Positions 9,478 to 19,323 of a DNA stretch of 64,000 bases are shown one piece after another. The first letter of the stretch is position 1. Each line of letters begins with the position of its first letter. The notes beneath the pieces were generated by a model. It made no database searches, was not told where the DNA came from, and saw nothing but the letters and a program-made list of their open reading frames with translations. The DNA is from an uncultured Amylibacter sp. (GTDB lineage Bacteria; Pseudomonadota; Alphaproteobacteria; Rhodobacterales; Rhodobacteraceae). The position numbers were made by a program, and so were the translations under genes. The DNA lies in contig OY365738.1 in the NCBI GenBank assembly GCA_959347345.1, positions 310,001-374,000 on the forward strand. Reading direction: 5' to 3'.

Positions 9478-11262
9478 GTGAATTTCCCCTCTATGAAACT
9501 GCCCCCCATGAATTTACCCACCATAAAACTGCCCGCGATTAATTTACCCGCGATAAAATTCCCCCCATGCCTATCGCCCAAACGCCTGCCTTTGTTCTGC
9601 CAAACCTGCCTTACGGTCGTTGTCATAACCCTCATCTGGGGGGGTATATCGTCCCACGTCATCCGCGGGGTGGAGGCGAAACATTTACAAGAAGACCTAA
9701 CCGCCCAAACCGCCCAAGCCGTATCTTTATTAAGCGGCCTTACCGTTGAATCCATCATCATTGAGGACACAGCACGGATAGAAACCGCCCTGCAAGAGGC
9801 CGTGGAACGCTTGCCAAAATTACTATCCGTCCAAGTCTTCAACCCACAGGGGCAGGAAATCGCCCGCTATCCCACCACCCCCCATTCCGCCAGCGCGGAC
9901 GTGGAAAAATTCGTGAAATCCGTCAATCTCGTCGGGCAGAACTTCGGCACTATGCACGTGTTTTGGTCTATCAGCCAAGACCGCACCCACATGGTACAGC
10001 GATTAAACCAAACCGTGTATATGAGCATAGCCTTTATGGTCGCCTTGGGCGCGATTTACCTATGTTTAACGTGGTATTTGAACGCCCGCAATTTGGAATT
10101 GAAAACCGCCCGTGCGCAGGCGGTATCGGCCAATCACGCGAAATCGCAGTTCCTTGCGACTATGAGCCACGAAATCCGCACCCCCATGAACGGAGTCATA
10201 GGCATGGCGAACCAAATGCTGGAGACTCGGCTGGACAGCGAACAACGGCTGTATGTGGAGACTATTGTGAAATCTGGCACGGCTTTGTTGCGGATTATCA
10301 ACGATGTGCTGGATTTTTCAAAGATAGAGGCGGGGAAGATGACCCTGACTCGCGCCGATTTTAACCTAAAGGATTTGCTGGATGATGTGGTGCAAATTAT
10401 CGCCCCCCTAGCCGTGAAAAAGGGGATTGGGCTGGATTTGCACTATCATTCCTCGCTGGCGGAGGATTTTTACGGGGATGGTGGGCGAGTCGCGCAGGTG
10501 TTGATTAACATTCTGGGTAATGCGGTGAAATTCACCCCGCATGGGACTGTGCGAGTGCGGGTTTCTGGCAGTGTTTCCAATGGCTTGCCCCGTGGGGTTA
10601 CCCGTATTGGTATAGCGATTAAAGACAGTGGGATTGGTATTGAAAAGGGGCAGTTGGCGGATATATTTAATGAATTCGAACAGATTGACGGGGCGAAAAC
10701 CCGTAAATTTGAGGGGACGGGGTTGGGCTTGGCTATTTCCGCTCGTTTGCTGGATTTAATGGGTGGCAAAGTGGCGGTGAGCTCTGGCGTGGGGCGCGGG
10801 GTTTTGTTTTATATCACCTTGGATTTGCCCTCGGCAAAGGGCGGTCTGGTTGGTGGCAACACGGATATCAACGCGGCGGATTTGCCCGCGATAAAGGTGC
10901 TGTATGCTGAGGATAATAAGACCAATCAGTTGGTATTAAAGGCTATGTTAAAGGATACGGCGGTGGATTTGCGGATGGCTAATAACGGGCTGGAGGCGTG
11001 TGAGATGATACGGACGCGGGCGTTCGTGCCTGATTTGATTTTTATGGATGTGTTTATGCCAGAGATGGATGGGTTGCAGGCGGCGGTGGAAATTCGTGCG
11101 TTGCAAAAGCAACAGGGGCAGGGGTGTCCTATCATCGCGCTGAGTGCCAGCGTGATGGAAGAGGAACGCAAGCGGTGCTTTGACGCGGGGATGGATGATT
11201 ATCTGGGCAAGCCAGTGGTGAAGCAGGAGTTGTTTCGGGCGGTTTTGAATTTTAGTGATTAA
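9478..11262 (+). CDS. Membrane hybrid sensor histidine kinase with receiver domain
   Basis: Signal-transduction kinase. The order is a short repetitive N-terminus, a membrane helix about residues 40-60, a periplasmic sensor region about 60-175, a second membrane helix about 178-200, HisKA with phospho-acceptor His231 ([10 protein letters not shown]), an HATPase domain (N box [26 protein letters not shown]) and a C-terminal receiver with Asp524 ([11 protein letters not shown]). The best start is GTG at 9478, with later ATGs possible. The first 30 residues are a five-residue tandem repeat (LPxIK/LPxIN type), which is odd for a kinase. The gene is co-transcribed with the PhnD-like gene. No separate response regulator is nearby, so the output is unknown. 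The last codons (FSD-stop) run straight into a heptad array. Confidence 0.9.
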   Translation: MNFPSMKLPPMNLPTIKLPAINLPAIKFPPCLSPKRLPLFCQTCLTVVVITLIWGGISSHVIRGVEAKHLQEDLTAQTAQAVSLLSGLTVESIIIEDTARIETALQEAVERLPKLLSVQVFNPQGQEIARYPTTPHSASADVEKFVKSVNLVGQNFGTMHVFWSISQDRTHMVQRLNQTVYMSIAFMVALGAIYLCLTWYLNARNLELKTARAQAVSANHAKSQFLATMSHEIRTPMNGVIGMANQMLETRLDSEQRLYVETIVKSGTALLRIINDVLDFSKIEAGKMTLTRADFNLKDLLDDVVQIIAPLAVKKGIGLDLHYHSSLAEDFYGDGGRVAQVLINILGNAVKFTPHGTVRVRVSGSVSNGLPRGVTRIGIAIKDSGIGIEKGQLADIFNEFEQIDGAKTRKFEGTGLGLAISARLLDLMGGKVAVSSGVGRGVLFYITLDLPSAKGGLVGGNTDINAADLPAIKVLYAEDNKTNQLVLKAMLKDTAVDLRMANNGLEACEMIRTRAFVPDLIFMDVFMPEMDGLQAAVEIRALQKQQGQGCPIIALSASVMEEERKRCFDAGMDDYLGKPVVKQELFRAVLNFSD

Positions 11263-11705
11263 CGATTAACGATTAACGATTAGTGGGGGCTTTTGTGCAT
11301 ATAGAGCTTTTTCTTGCGAAAAAGCCCATACACAAAAGCCTTTGGTTACAAGGTGATAAGATTTCTATAAATTTACTATCTGGAATAACAAGACGAGAGA
11401 TTGGATTATTTGCAAAGAATACTTGGGAAGTGGTGATGGGTTTGCTCTAAATTTATTTAGACTATATACAAGACGCTGAACCAAACCCCAGCCAAAAAAC
11501 CCCGCCCGCCCGCTCTCCGCAGGAGGGGTGGGTGGGCGGGAAGCCCGAACGTAGGGGCTTGCCCCGAAGTGAGGGCGAAAGAAAAGAATCATTCACCATT
11601 CATAATTCACCATTCACAATTCATAGGGGGCTGGTCGGTATCGCGTAGCGATTACGAAGACCCGAAGGGCACAATTCACAATTCACAATTCATAATTCAT
11701 CCGCC
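11263..11705. repeat. Heptads, one copy of element A (A1), element D and ATTCACA-type heptads
   Basis: No gene. 11253-11284 is a TTAACGA heptad array that begins at the kinase stop codon. 11285-11580 is a full copy (A1) of the dispersed element A. It has outer arms GGCTTTTGTG and CACAAAAGCC (11288-11297, 11331-11340) around an inner AGCTTTTTC/GAAAAAGC hairpin, then the conserved AT-rich middle (CTATCTGGAATAACAAGAC, ATTTGCAAAGAATACTTGG) and the GC-rich tail (CGCAGGAGGGGTGGGTGGG). 11590-11625 and 11671-11702 are heptads of ATTCACC/ACAATTC type that flank a copy of element D. Confidence 0.88.
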
Positions 11706-14700
11706 CTAGTTAGGGTTATCCACAATAAACCCACCTGCGTAGGGGATACTAGTTCTAGCAGTAGGGTCGCTGTTCGTGGGGGTGTGCGTGACAACCAGAC
11801 CTTTGAACACGCCAACCGCGCCTCTTTGACCAATCAGCCCACTGAATGTACCGCCACCACTACTATTGGCGAGTAAACCATCAACACCGTTAAAATCAAC
11901 ATTCCCATACATCACACCATTGCTGTCAAAACGACCGCTTATATTAATGGAGTTAGTAGAACTATCTCTTCCAGAAACGGGTCCGGTAATCAGGTAAGTC
12001 CTACCGTCAAAGCTAGTCCCATCCCGCACAGTCTTAATCGTTCCTGCTTGGGAGCCAGAATTATAATTAACATGTATTCTAAAAGTATCATCAGAGAATT
12101 CTGTGCCTCCGAAAGTCCCCGCTATCTTTCCGTCCCAATAAACTAAGTAGGGTGTGGAGGATAAAGGCGCACCCACATTTGTGCCTAGCAGTAGACCAGC
12201 ATAGGCTTGGGTTAAAGGATCACCAGTCGACGCAGTTGCCGTATGATACGCATAGCCAAAACCGCTTTTATAGCCGTCTCGCCCCAGTGTCTCATTCATG
12301 CGTAAAACCGTGGTGTCAAGTGCCGTTCCGTGTATGAAAATCTGATCGGTTCTATCCAATTTGATAAAATCCGCAGAGCTTCTTAAACTACTAGGAGAAC
12401 CCCCACTCCGCAAAGTTTTGTCTTCATTAACCCCGTTCGCATCAAAACTATTCTCCCATTTCGTAAAATCCTGAATAAGTAGCGATGGCGCGGCAATAAA
12501 TCCACCGACATAATCGGCTTGCCGATTATCAGTGCTGGCGAATATAGCAACCGCACCACCCTGCCCAATCAAACCTGTCAAGGTACCCAGGCTGTTTGAA
12601 TTCCCCGCCCACAAATTTACGGTACCATATATCACGCCATTGGCGGTGAATTTACCGTTAACTATCCTAAATTGAGGATGACCCAAACGCCTACTATCAC
12701 CATTATTAAAGTATAGAATGTTACCACCACCGTCGTTTCTGGTATAAAAACTTGTAAGGGTCTTCGCACGAAAATTAACATCCAATTTGAAATTCTGATG
12801 TATTAGTACATTCCGATTTCCTGCTTCGCTGACACTTACTCTTATAAATACTTTTGCATCCCAACGACCACCTTGCGCATCATCGCTCAAAGGTGCACCC
12901 AAATCCGTGCCAGATAACAAACCGACATATTGCTTGTAGACATCAGTACCCCCATTATCAATAAAACCACCCGCAGTGGCAAAGCCACTGTCGCTATCAT
13001 GATGATTTCCAATCTTACTTAACGTGAAGAGGCCTCGGTTGATAGTTTTGTTATCCGCTAAACCCAAATCCAGCCCATCAACACCGCCCGTGATAAGGTT
13101 CGCGTCCGTATCGGCAAGGCTCGCCCCGCCAGAAGCCACAATCGTTGTTAATGGACCTAAACCATCGGAATTGAGCGGTTGGTCTTTACCCGTTCTAATA
13201 AAATCAGCCAGAGACACGGTGGAAACAACAGGATTCTTCCGCGCATAGGCAGTAGGACACTCTGTAACATTCCTAAACCCCACGCTCTCACAATAGATGT
13301 AGACATCCTTACCTACGTTATTCTCATAACCGCAACGAGCTGGTCGCCGACCCGTAGTAGGGTCTAAATAACCATCCAAACACGCCCGCCCACGCACGAC
13401 ATCAAACTCATCATCACTGCATAGTGTATGAAACAAATTCGCCTGCACATAGGTTGGGTTTGTTGGCGTACCACATAAAGCCTGTCGCGTACGGGCGCAT
13501 TCAGCACGAGGATAAGGATGGATATTGTTCGTTACATCAATAACGCGAGGATTGTTATTACCACAGAACGTGCGTTGGGCCTCCACAGTAACAGCAGTAC
13601 AGTTGGTTTTATCAAATGGATTAGTATTTTGGCAATATAAACTCTGTTGCGTACTATTATTATCGCAAAGTGGCGCAAAGGGATAATAGTTATGGTCACA
13701 AACAGTCGCCTTAGCATTGGTACATACCAGACTCGCATGATTAGCACCACGACAGTCAAAAGCGCGCTTATCCTGCAGTGTTTTATACTGCTTTGCATAC
13801 GTATTATCACAAGGAGAGGTAAACGGATCAGCCGTACAGGGAGTCGTAATCGCCGTAACCGCGGTTTGCATGCAGAGCGGGTTGGTACTCTGCGTTCCAT
13901 CCGCACAGTACCCAATACGCGCGGCACGTAATCCATCAAAATACTCATCCGCGCAAGACGCATGGAAAGGGATTATGGCACATTCGTTAGATGCAACAAA
14001 CCCGCCCGCGTATTCGCCGTTTGAATCTTCACCATTATTCCGACCATTGGAAACAAACGCGCCAACCGCGCCTTTCAACCCAATTAAACCAGAAACAGAG
14101 CCTCGGGATGTTTTCCCATCATAAATCCATGATGATGCGCCAGATATCACACCCTCATCGTTAAACCTACCATTTATAGTAATACGACTACCTGCAATAT
14201 TATATGGTCTACCTGCATCATTATTTTCGGTACTAATACCGTCATAAAAGTCAGTTGGGTTAGATGGTCTAGGGTTACTAAAGGAGGCACTAGGGGCAAT
14301 AGGGGTAAATATACCCCCCACTTCTCTGGTTTGAATGGTCTTATCGGCAAAACTAACACGTAAGGTGGAACGGGTAGCAATTCTACGACCTGTTCTTCCG
14401 TCACTATTGGAATCGCTTACTATAGCAACAAATTCGGCAGTCCAAATCCCATCGGCAGACCTATCGGTAAGGGGTGCGCCCAAATCCGTTGTGGTAAGCA
14501 ACCCAGCATAAAATCTGGCTCTCGTATCAAGTGCGCGACCACCATTAGGGGTAAAGGCTGGATTATCAACACGGGCAATGGCAAAGCCATCCGTGGTGCC
14601 AATACTGGCAAGCTCTGTGCCCGCATCATTCGCAACATCGGTAATTTCCGAATCATCATCGGACTCCTGAAAAACGAGTTCAGAGAGCAATAAACCCTCT

Positions 14701-15812
14701 TGTATGATGCTAACACCACCCACCCCGTGAGCGGCACCGCCAAAGTTAAAAGTCGGTCTTGTTATGCCACCAACAGCCGTGCCAGCAATAGCGTCAACAT
14801 AGCTTGTGTAGGCACCGCCTGTAATCTCTTCCAAAACCGTCGCCTCCGCCGTATCCGCGATATTCCGTGCCTTGGATTTCGAAGCCACGGCAGTGACAAT
14901 CACAGGAACAGTAGTCGCCAACGTATATTGCACAGGGCAAAGTGATTGGCTTTTCGCACCATCCGCGGTACCGCAGAAGGTTGATATTACCATCGGGCAA
15001 GTGCCATCGGCTTTATTCTCACTACAATAGGCAAGTTGTCTGTCTTCTATATTGGCAGAATCGGAATTCCCCGTGGCCTCCGAACAAATCGCGGCAAACG
15101 GATTTGTGCCAATAGTGGTTGCCGTGCCACAAATCACACCTGCCAGTTCGGGGCTATCGCAACTGGCAACCGTACCATCTGCCGCCATCAAAGCGGCAGG
15201 ATCGCCAGCATAACTGGTACATGCGTTAAGACGTGAGGCAAGACGCGCGAGGTAGGCGGAATTAGGCGTACAAACACCCTCAGCCGTGCAATCTACATTC
15301 ACCTCAACCGAGCAACCTTCACGGAAAAATTTGTCAGGCGTGCAATATGTCGTTACAGAAAGTTCATTATCAGGGGCATTTGCACACCCACGGGTGAATG
15401 GAAATGTTTTGCAAGCATTATTAAACATGGTCTGTGCCAATGTCAGATCAAAACCCTCCAGAACAGCCTCTGGTTGCGAACAAATCGGTGCATGCGGATT
15501 TGTACCGGTGATAGAGCCTGTGCCACAAATCGTGCCAGACAGGGCGGCCGTTTTACAAGCAGCCGCACTGCCACCAGCGGCCGTTAAATCGGCAATCGCA
15601 CCGCTGCATAATTCCAATCGCGTAGCGACCGCAGTCTCATTGCTCGTGCAAGCCGCATCAAACGAATTCCCCCTGACAGTGCAATCAACACCACTCGGTG
15701 GCAGGTTGTTATTGTTAATGTTAATGTTGGCCGTATTTCCACAGGCGACCAGAACAAACAACGCCAATAGCAGGGTGTATAGGGTGATTTTTGATGTTTG
15801 AGCGTGTGTCAT
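11706..15812 (-). CDS. Giant lipoprotein, Cys-rich domains and three barrel-like modules
   Basis: A 1368-residue protein of the same family as the lipoprotein at 1.1 kb. The signal peptide ends in lipobox LVAC (about residue 24). Order: Cys-rich region about 30-300, module 1 about 305-607 (ends GLIGLKGAVGAF...YAGGFVA), second Cys-rich region about 608-850, module 2 about 860-1105 (GLIGQGGAVAIF...YVGGFIA) and module 3 about 1112-1368 (GLIGQRGAVGVF...YAGGFIV). Each module has the LGAPL block and a W-(D/T)-(A/G) strand before GxIxG. Many Cys pairs point to disulfide-stabilised loops outside the cytoplasm. The function is unknown; it is likely a surface-displayed ligand-binding or adhesion protein. 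It has its own promoter just upstream. Confidence 0.8.
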   Translation of the reverse strand: MTHAQTSKITLYTLLLALFVLVACGNTANININNNNLPPSGVDCTVRGNSFDAACTSNETAVATRLELCSGAIADLTAAGGSAAACKTAALSGTICGTGSITGTNPHAPICSQPEAVLEGFDLTLAQTMFNNACKTFPFTRGCANAPDNELSVTTYCTPDKFFREGCSVEVNVDCTAEGVCTPNSAYLARLASRLNACTSYAGDPAALMAADGTVASCDSPELAGVICGTATTIGTNPFAAICSEATGNSDSANIEDRQLAYCSENKADGTCPMVISTFCGTADGAKSQSLCPVQYTLATTVPVIVTAVASKSKARNIADTAEATVLEEITGGAYTSYVDAIAGTAVGGITRPTFNFGGAAHGVGGVSIIQEGLLLSELVFQESDDDSEITDVANDAGTELASIGTTDGFAIARVDNPAFTPNGGRALDTRARFYAGLLTTTDLGAPLTDRSADGIWTAEFVAIVSDSNSDGRTGRRIATRSTLRVSFADKTIQTREVGGIFTPIAPSASFSNPRPSNPTDFYDGISTENNDAGRPYNIAGSRITINGRFNDEGVISGASSWIYDGKTSRGSVSGLIGLKGAVGAFVSNGRNNGEDSNGEYAGGFVASNECAIIPFHASCADEYFDGLRAARIGYCADGTQSTNPLCMQTAVTAITTPCTADPFTSPCDNTYAKQYKTLQDKRAFDCRGANHASLVCTNAKATVCDHNYYPFAPLCDNNSTQQSLYCQNTNPFDKTNCTAVTVEAQRTFCGNNNPRVIDVTNNIHPYPRAECARTRQALCGTPTNPTYVQANLFHTLCSDDEFDVVRGRACLDGYLDPTTGRRPARCGYENNVGKDVYIYCESVGFRNVTECPTAYARKNPVVSTVSLADFIRTGKDQPLNSDGLGPLTTIVASGGASLADTDANLITGGVDGLDLGLADNKTINRGLFTLSKIGNHHDSDSGFATAGGFIDNGGTDVYKQYVGLLSGTDLGAPLSDDAQGGRWDAKVFIRVSVSEAGNRNVLIHQNFKLDVNFRAKTLTSFYTRNDGGGNILYFNNGDSRRLGHPQFRIVNGKFTANGVIYGTVNLWAGNSNSLGTLTGLIGQGGAVAIFASTDNRQADYVGGFIAAPSLLIQDFTKWENSFDANGVNEDKTLRSGGSPSSLRSSADFIKLDRTDQIFIHGTALDTTVLRMNETLGRDGYKSGFGYAYHTATASTGDPLTQAYAGLLLGTNVGAPLSSTPYLVYWDGKIAGTFGGTEFSDDTFRIHVNYNSGSQAGTIKTVRDGTSFDGRTYLITGPVSGRDSSTNSINISGRFDSNGVMYGNVDFNGVDGLLANSSGGGTFSGLIGQRGAVGVFKGLVVTHTPTNSDPTARTSIPYAGGFIVDNPN

Positions 15813-15841
15813 GAGGCTTGGTGTCCTTTGTCCAAAGCTGG

Positions 15842-15882
15842 GTTATAGTTTAGAGTATCAAAAGATTAATAAGGTTTCGTAG
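15842..15882 (-). promoter_or_regulatory. Sigma70-type promoter of the giant lipoprotein
   Basis: On the minus strand TTGACA is followed after 17 bases by TAATCT, about 45 bases before the AAAGGACACC ribosome-binding site and the ATG at 15812. The spacing and hexamers match the promoters of the related lipoprotein genes at 1.1 kb and 60.2 kb. Confidence 0.6.
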
Positions 15883-16233
15883 TTCTGTCAATAGCAATTT
15901 GTGCGTTTTGTGGGGGGTTTTTGTGAAAAAACGAGGAATCGCGCCCGCGAACCCCTTTGTAGTTGTTAGTTGTTAGTTGTTAGTGATTTTAACCACGATT
16001 AACCACGATTAACCACGATTAACCACCTGTGGTTATTTTGGTTATTTAATAACCACGATTAACTACAATTAACTGCGGTTGGTTATTTGTGGTTATTTTG
16101 GTTAATCATTAACTCAATTAACCAAAGGTGGTTATTTTGGTTATGGCAGTTATGGATAACCAATTAACTCACAACTAATAACTAATAACTAATAACTATT
16201 GACGAACCCCTTCAAAGATTCTAAACTCCCTCT
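15883..16233. repeat. Intergenic decamer (AACCACGATT) and heptad repeats
   Basis: No gene. 15959-15985 is a TTAGTTG heptad run. 15990-16022 is a 10-bp tandem repeat AACCACGATT (three clean copies and a fourth ending in the palindrome AACCAC-CT-GTGGTT). Up to about 16165 degenerate decamers appear in inverted form (TGGTTATTTTGGTTA), so the block can fold back on itself. 16175-16199 returns to heptads (AACTAAT). The flavin reductase gene starts 35 bases later. Confidence 0.85.
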
Positions 16234-16743
16234 ATGCTAAACGAACCCCCAACCCCCGCAAACCCCGTCCCCCGTGCAGTATTCCTAGAATTCATGCGCG
16301 GCGTAGCCAGCAGTGTCGCCGTCGTCACCACCAACGGAGACGCGGGCAAACACGGCACAACCGTCAGCTCTTTTTGCTCAGTTTCTGCCGACCCGCCAAC
16401 GATGCTGGTTTGCGTTGACGCGCAGTCTCGCATAGCGCAAATGATCCGCGCCAACGGTGTTTTCAACATAAACGTCCTGCCCCAAGACGGGATAGAAATC
16501 GCGAAACGGTTTGCGGGCGCGGATGATGGCTGGCTGAACGACCGCTTTGATGGGATTAAATGCAGTGATGCCAGCGTGCCTGAAATCATCGGCGCGTCCG
16601 TGTTATCCTGCGTTTTGGTGCAATCGGTTTTGGCGGGTAGTCACCAGATTTGCATCGGGCAAGTCGGCGGGTTGGCAAAGGGGGCGGCCGCGCCTTTGAC
16701 CTATTTTGATGGCAGTTACCATCAGATTATGAAGACTTCATAA
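16234..16743 (+). CDS. Flavin reductase family protein (FMN-binding split barrel)
   Basis: Reduces FMN or FAD with NAD(P)H and supplies reduced flavin to a partner monooxygenase. The 169-residue length and blocks FMRGVASSVAVVTT, GTTVSSFCSVSADPPTMLVCV and FNINVLPQD are classic for the HpaC/RutF-type small reductases. The probable partner is the luciferase-like monooxygenase two genes downstream at 18.3 kb. It is the first gene of a five-gene run on the plus strand (16.2-21.7 kb) with gaps of 28, 34, 1 and 51 bases, so very likely one operon. No clear Shine-Dalgarno sequence is seen at this ATG. Confidence 0.88.
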   Translation: MLNEPPTPANPVPRAVFLEFMRGVASSVAVVTTNGDAGKHGTTVSSFCSVSADPPTMLVCVDAQSRIAQMIRANGVFNINVLPQDGIEIAKRFAGADDGWLNDRFDGIKCSDASVPEIIGASVLSCVLVQSVLAGSHQICIGQVGGLAKGAAAPLTYFDGSYHQIMKTS

Positions 16744-16771
16744 ACGCCTATAATATAAAAGGAAAAATACC

Positions 16772-18250
16772 GTGACAAAAACCATAACCCCCCACAAAAT
16801 GCTGATTAACGGTGCTTGGACACCCAGCGAATCAGGCGAAACTTTCCCCAGCATAAACCCCGCCACGGGGCAGGTTTGGGCGCATATCCCACAGGCGACG
16901 GCAAAGGACGTGGACAAAGCCGTGACCTCCGCCCACAACGCCATGACCACGGGCGATTGGGCGAAAATGACGCCGACGGAACGCGGTCGTGCGTTGCATC
17001 GTTTGGGCGATTTAATCGCGGAGAATTCGGAAGAACTCGGGCGAGTTGAAACCCGCGACACCGGCAAATTATTCACCGAAACGCGATGGCAGGCGAAATA
17101 CATCGCCACCTTTTTCCACTTTTTCGGCGGGGCGGCGGATAAAATCACAGGTGAAACTCTGCCGATAGACAAACCCGATTTGTTCGTCTTCACACGGCGC
17201 GAGCCTCTGGGCGTTATCGCCGCGATAGTCCCTTGGAACTCGCAGCTTTTCCTATCCGCCGTGAAAATCGGTCCAGCACTGGCGGCGGGCAATGCGATTG
17301 TCATAAAAGCCTCCGAACACGCCTCCGCACCGATGCTGGCGTTCGGCGAATTGGTGGAACAGGCGGGCATTCCCGCGGGTGTTATTAACATCATCACGGG
17401 GCATGGCGAACCGTGCGGGCGGGCGTTGACAACGCACCCTCTGGTTGCAAAAATAGCCTTCACGGGCGGGGCAAATGCCGCCCGTTCCGTCATTAAAAAT
17501 AGCGCGGAAAATTTGGCGCAAGTGTCATTGGAACTCGGCGGTAAATCGCCGTTTATCGTCTTTAATGATGCGGATTTGGACAACGCGCTGAATGCCTCGG
17601 TTGCGGGGATTTTTGCCGCCGCAGGGCAGAGCTGTGTTGCGGGCAGTCGCCTATATTTACACGAAGACATAGCCGATGTGTTTTTACAACGAATGGTTGC
17701 GATGGCGGGTGCGATAACGCTGGGCGATCCGCAGGATTTATCCGTGCAGATGGGGCCGCTTTGCACGGCAGAACAGGTGGAAAATATCGAACACGCGGTC
17801 GCGGGGGCGGTTGCGGCTGGCGGGCGCGTTTTGGCGGGCGGGGCGCGGGTTTCTGGCGCGGGATTTTACTATCCGCCAACGATTATAGAGACGCGTCAAG
17901 ACATGGATATAGTCGCGCGGGAGCTGTTTGGCCCCGTGCTAACGGTCGTGCGGTTTCGCGATGAAACCGAGGCTCTGGCTCTGGCGAATGACAGCGCGTA
18001 CGGGCTGGCGGCTGGGGTTTTCACCCGCGATTCGGCGCGGGCTTTGCGGATGGTGGCGCGTGTGCGGGCGGGAATTGTGTGGGTCAATACCTATCGCGTG
18101 ATTTCCCCGATTGCCGAATTCGGCGGCGTGGGGCAGAGCGGGTATGGTCGCGAGGGCGGGTTGCAGTCGGTTTATGATTACACGCGGACAAAGACCGTGT
18201 GGATGAATGAGAGCGATGCGGTTATTGATAATCCGTTTCAAATGCGGTAA
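16772..18250 (+). CDS. NAD(P)-dependent aldehyde dehydrogenase
   Basis: Oxidises an aldehyde to the acid in the cytoplasm. The 492-residue length is standard. The catalytic pair is present: Glu254 in SLELGGKSP and Cys288 in AGQSCVAGSR. The NAD-binding block VPWNSQLFLSAVKIGPALAAGN and the C-terminal GxGQSGYGREGG are also there. The start is GTG, placed by an AAAAGGAA ribosome-binding site and by alignment with family N-termini (MLINGAW). It sits second in the flavin-linked operon and would process the aldehyde released by the monooxygenase or hydrolase. The substrate cannot be told from sequence; similarity is to the betaine/phenylacetaldehyde/2-aminomuconate branch. Confidence 0.92.
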   Translation: MTKTITPHKMLINGAWTPSESGETFPSINPATGQVWAHIPQATAKDVDKAVTSAHNAMTTGDWAKMTPTERGRALHRLGDLIAENSEELGRVETRDTGKLFTETRWQAKYIATFFHFFGGAADKITGETLPIDKPDLFVFTRREPLGVIAAIVPWNSQLFLSAVKIGPALAAGNAIVIKASEHASAPMLAFGELVEQAGIPAGVINIITGHGEPCGRALTTHPLVAKIAFTGGANAARSVIKNSAENLAQVSLELGGKSPFIVFNDADLDNALNASVAGIFAAAGQSCVAGSRLYLHEDIADVFLQRMVAMAGAITLGDPQDLSVQMGPLCTAEQVENIEHAVAGAVAAGGRVLAGGARVSGAGFYYPPTIIETRQDMDIVARELFGPVLTVVRFRDETEALALANDSAYGLAAGVFTRDSARALRMVARVRAGIVWVNTYRVISPIAEFGGVGQSGYGREGGLQSVYDYTRTKTVWMNESDAVIDNPFQMR

Positions 18251-18284
18251 ATGTGAATAGTTCATCAAAAAAGGAGCACCCAAA

Positions 18285-19322
18285 ATGAAATTCCACATCG
18301 CCATAAACCTTGAACGCCACTCTGCCCAAACCGACATGCGCGAAGTCCGCGACCACACGCTCGACCTTATAAAAATGGCGGATCAAGCCAATTTCACCAC
18401 CGCTTGGGCGGCCGAACACCACGGGTTAGAGATGACAATCGCCCCAAATCCGTTCCAAATCCTGACGTGGTGGGCGCATCACACGCGCCAAATTCGCCTA
18501 GGGTGTGGGGTCGCCAACGCCGCCTATTGGCACCCGATTAACCTTGCGGGGGAGGCTGCGATGTGCGATTTGCTGTCCGACGGGCGGCTGGATTTAGGGC
18601 TGGGCAGCGGCGCGTATCAGCGCGAATTTGACCGTATGAAGCCCGGGGTTGATCAAAAAGACGGCTATAAATACCTGCAAGAAATGCTGCCGATTGTCCG
18701 CGATTTGTGGCGCGGGGATGTCGCCCATGACGGTGAGTTTTGGAAGTTTCCGTCTGCGACTTCTTGTCCGAAACCCTTGCAAAACCCCTTGCCATTATGG
18801 GTTGCCGCGCGTGCGCCGATTACTTTTGATTACGCGATTGAAAACGATTGTAATATTATGACGTGGCCTTTTACTCTGCCGTTTTCGGAGGCGCAGACCT
18901 ATCGTGAAAACCTTGATAATGCGATTGCCAAAAGCGGGCGTATTTTTGCGGGGCAGTTCGCCATGATGCGCCACGCTTGCGTTTATGAAACGCCTGCTGA
19001 CCGAGCCGCCGCGATGGATGCGATTCGCGGGGTTCTTGGCAGGTTTGGCAATCTTATGATGAAAAAGGGCGATGTTATTAACGGGTTTCCAGAGGTTGTG
19101 CCTTTGGCGGAATTGGAGGGGAATGTCCGCGTAGACCCTGCTATGTTGGAAGAAAACCTGCTGTTCGGGTCGCCCGCGCAGGTGATTGAAAAACTACACG
19201 CTTACCGCGAATTGGGGGTGGATGCGTTTATTTATTATGGCTCTATGGGGTTGGATATGGCGCAGCAAAAACGCTCGTTAGAGTTGTTTATAGAGCGTGT
19301 GATGCCAGAGTTTAGGGATTAG
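18285..19322 (+). CDS. Luciferase-like (LLM class) flavin-dependent monooxygenase
   Basis: Uses reduced flavin and oxygen to oxidise an organic substrate. It is 345 residues and shows the bacterial-luciferase fold: TTAWAAEHHG (the EHH motif near residue 44), GCGVANAAYWHPINLAGEAAMCDLLSDGRLDLGLGSG, and a C-terminal FGSPAQVIEKLHAYRELGVDAFIYY. The flavin reductase at 16.2 kb is the natural electron donor. A strong AAAAAAGGAGCA ribosome-binding site precedes the ATG. The stop codon is one base before the next gene, so translation is coupled to the hydrolase. The substrate is not known. Confidence 0.9.
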   Translation: MKFHIAINLERHSAQTDMREVRDHTLDLIKMADQANFTTAWAAEHHGLEMTIAPNPFQILTWWAHHTRQIRLGCGVANAAYWHPINLAGEAAMCDLLSDGRLDLGLGSGAYQREFDRMKPGVDQKDGYKYLQEMLPIVRDLWRGDVAHDGEFWKFPSATSCPKPLQNPLPLWVAARAPITFDYAIENDCNIMTWPFTLPFSEAQTYRENLDNAIAKSGRIFAGQFAMMRHACVYETPADRAAAMDAIRGVLGRFGNLMMKKGDVINGFPEVVPLAELEGNVRVDPAMLEENLLFGSPAQVIEKLHAYRELGVDAFIYYGSMGLDMAQQKRSLELFIERVMPEFRD

Positions 19323-19323
19323 T

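Noticed and set aside
11365..11592. Open frame on the minus strand inside element A (also at 21698-21928 and 28207-28596)
   Set aside because: The frames are within the dispersed repeat, differ between copies, lack ribosome-binding sites and have no recognisable protein features.
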